Under the pieces are notes generated by a model, which saw nothing but the letters and a program-made list of their open reading frames with translations, did not search any database and was not told the origin of the DNA. A program made the position numbers and the translations under genes. 64,000 bases of DNA from Lysinibacillus agricola (GTDB lineage Bacteria; Bacillota; Bacilli; Bacillales_A; Planococcaceae): positions 1,491,501 to 1,555,500 of the forward strand of contig NZ_CP067341.1 of the NCBI RefSeq assembly GCF_016638705.1, read 5' to 3'. The first letter of the stretch is position 1. Each line of letters opens with the position of its first letter. Positions 62,671 through 64,000 of the stretch are shown here, piece by piece.

Positions 62671-63463
62671 TTAATCCTTTTGTTCAAAAATAGCATTAAA
62701 TTTATTAGTAATAACATTTAAATTTTGTTCTTTTGATTTAGTTTCCGAATTATTAGTTTGTTCTAATATTAAATCTTCTGTTTTAGGAAAATGAGTAATA
62801 AAATTCAATAAATCAGTATTTTTACTAATATCAGATTTGAAATCTAATAGTTTACCAATTCCTAATTTTGATCTTAACTGTGTAAAGTTACTTGAAACCA
62901 CCATTTTAGTATATAAATCTTCGAAATGCTTCGCATATATTCGAGTATTATTTAATTCTTTTTTTAAATTTTCGTTTTCAGCCTCATATTTCTTTAATAA
63001 TCGATTTTCCTCTTTAAATTGTTGTAACTCTTCATAAAGTTCGTATAATGTTATTTCAAATATTAATAATTCGTTTTTTAAAACATTTTTCTCTTCCCAA
63101 TATTGTTCTATACAATCTTCAATGTTGGGTAAATATATGTCCTCGTTAGCATTTAATTCTATACTTCTTATTAAGGGGCGATTGAGCTTTGCAATCGTTT
63201 CTGTCATTCTTCTACTCCAAGTCATTCTACCAATACCTGTTTCTTTTTCTAGTATAGATGGATTAATTTCTTTACCTCCTAGCTTGTGTTTGACTTGTAG
63301 TGCTAATTGTTTTAATTTGTCATCTGAGAATTTTTGTTTTTTGTTTTCTTTGTGTTTTTTCTCTATTGATTGATCATCGAAAATAATAAAGTCAATCCAA
63401 ACTTTTGTAACGATAAATTTGAAATTGTTTTTTTTTGAATAAAATTACATTATCATTAACCAA
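62671..63463 (-). pseudogene. coiled-coil DNA-binding-like protein gene, frameshifted at an A9 tract
   Basis: The frame from ATG 63225 to 62671 (184 residues) has no ribosome site. Upstream codons continue naturally (WIDFIIFDDQSIEKKHKENK, LGGKEINPSILEKETGIGR) until a run of nine A's (63428-63436). One base fewer would join them to TTG 63461-63463, which has AAGGAAG 8 nt before it. The product would be about 264 residues with a helix-turn-helix-like N-terminal part and a long coiled coil (about residues 115-185), recalling transposon accessory proteins of the TnpC/DUF6262 sort. Broken, phase-variable or slippage-expressed are all possible. Confidence 0.6.
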
Positions 63464-63630
63464 AATGATCACTTCCTTAATAATGTTTATTGGATTTAAG
63501 TAATCATAAACAATTGTATGAGCTAAATCAATATAAAGTCTAAATTTTCCGATAAGTTTAATTTTATAAACGGATTAAAGATCTATACTTAATTATTTTG
63601 TGTGCATTTTAATTATGTGCAATTATATAT
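63464..63630. other. AT-rich spacer before the truncated Ser-rich gene
   Basis: No frame, hairpin or repeat stands out. The boundary near 63630-63650, where AT-rich DNA gives way to Ser/Asn-codon-rich DNA, looks like an insertion or deletion junction. Confidence 0.35.
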
Positions 63631-64000
63631 AGATATCCATTTATAAAAGTAACAATCTAAGAAATGGTACAGATAGAGAGGATAAAAGTGGCGGTTCAGC
63701 AACACCACGTACGACTAATAGTAATACTAGCGAAAGTAAAAATACGAAATCAAATGGAATCACGACGAATGGCTCTCAAAATACGCCTGGTACTACATCA
63801 GGTAGCTCAAATAGCTCAAATAGCTCAAATTCAAGTACGAGTGGTTCCAATTCCTATTCGAGTGGTCAGCGTTCATACTCAAATAGTTCAGGTTCATCGA
63901 CAAACAGTTCTAATTCTTATTCAAATAACTCATCATCAAGCACGGGGAAATCAGGCTTTGGCTCAGGTGGTGCCTCTCGTGGTGGCTCTTCATCTTCTTA
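63631..64000 (+). CDS. Ser/Asn-rich low-complexity protein, partial, 5' end missing or truncated
   Basis: An open frame follows a TAG near 63628-63630 and runs off the window. It reads NNLRNGTDREDKSGGSATPR and then serine, asparagine and glycine repeats (GSSNSSNSSNSSTSG, SGFGSGGASRGGSSSS). No ATG, GTG or TTG with ribosome site lies at its beginning. It resembles the Ser/Gly-rich tail of an exported or membrane protein whose front part has been lost. Codon usage fits this frame better than the alternative GTG frame at 63688. Confidence 0.45.

Noticed and set aside
1..64000. tRNA or rRNA genes and complete insertion sequences
   Set aside because: No cloverleaf, rRNA motif or transposase was recognised anywhere; only one orphan IS-type end was seen.

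Overview
The window is low-GC Firmicute chromosome from an aerobic endospore former. The protein sequences and gene order point to Lysinibacillus or a close relative in Bacillaceae/Planococcaceae. Evidence: a spoIIAA-spoIIAB-sigF sporulation operon, spoVAF, a dacB-type carboxypeptidase, resABCDE-sigX-rsiX in the Bacillus order, strong AGGAGG ribosome binding sites, and many GTG/TTG starts. The species is inferred; no rRNA or tRNA gene was seen.

Layout. 1-4.2 kb: the end of a class II aldolase, a GNAT acetyltransferase, a VanZ/aldo-keto reductase pair and nudF. 4.4-20.2 kb: conserved core resembling the B. subtilis fur-xerD-deoB-spoIIA-lysA-ribT-scpAB-dacB-rluB region, but lacking dacF upstream of spoIIA and spoVAA-AE between sigF and spoVAF. 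20.5-28.5 kb: resABC (cytochrome c maturation), resDE (redox two-component system), and sigX-rsiX behind an ECF-type promoter. 28.7-31.3 kb: an FMN riboswitch before ribU, then a sodium:amino-acid symporter. 31.4-35.3 kb (minus strand): a partner-switching module with degenerate-receiver/PP2C phosphatase, RsbW-like kinase, chemoreceptor and STAS protein, but no sigma factor. 35.7-41.2 kb: glnA and small accessory genes, with a frameshifted Nudix pseudogene. 41.8-55.9 kb: a long catabolic locus with GntR regulator, FGGY kinase, SDR, ribose-type ABC importer, two zinc-type dehydrogenases, a 2-hydroxyacid dehydrogenase, a phosphotriesterase-family lactonase, a shikimate-dehydrogenase-like enzyme, a cupin isomerase, a KDPG-type aldolase and a HAD phosphatase. 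Two promoters there share a 14-bp operator core and carry cre sites, so GntR plus CcpA control is inferred. 56-64 kb: AT-rich accessory DNA with small membrane and secreted proteins, a PLA2-like mini-protein, gene remnants, an orphan IS-type end, and a coiled-coil protein gene broken at an A9 tract.

Intergenic DNA is the most unusual part. Four separate arrays (292-366 with 610-734; 8611-9774; 29753-29920; 37812-38030) are built from 21-nt units around a GGAA/GGAT core, although their sequences otherwise differ. A MITE-like family with nested inverted repeats occurs at four sites. A third structured element begins exactly at the stop codon of two unrelated genes and ends in GGCATAATT. Together with the sigma-less partner-switching operon and the unidentified sugar pathway, these are the best candidates for undescribed biology.

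All calls come from reading the sequence; no database search was run. Functions are by family recognition, and substrate assignments in the catabolic locus are inference.
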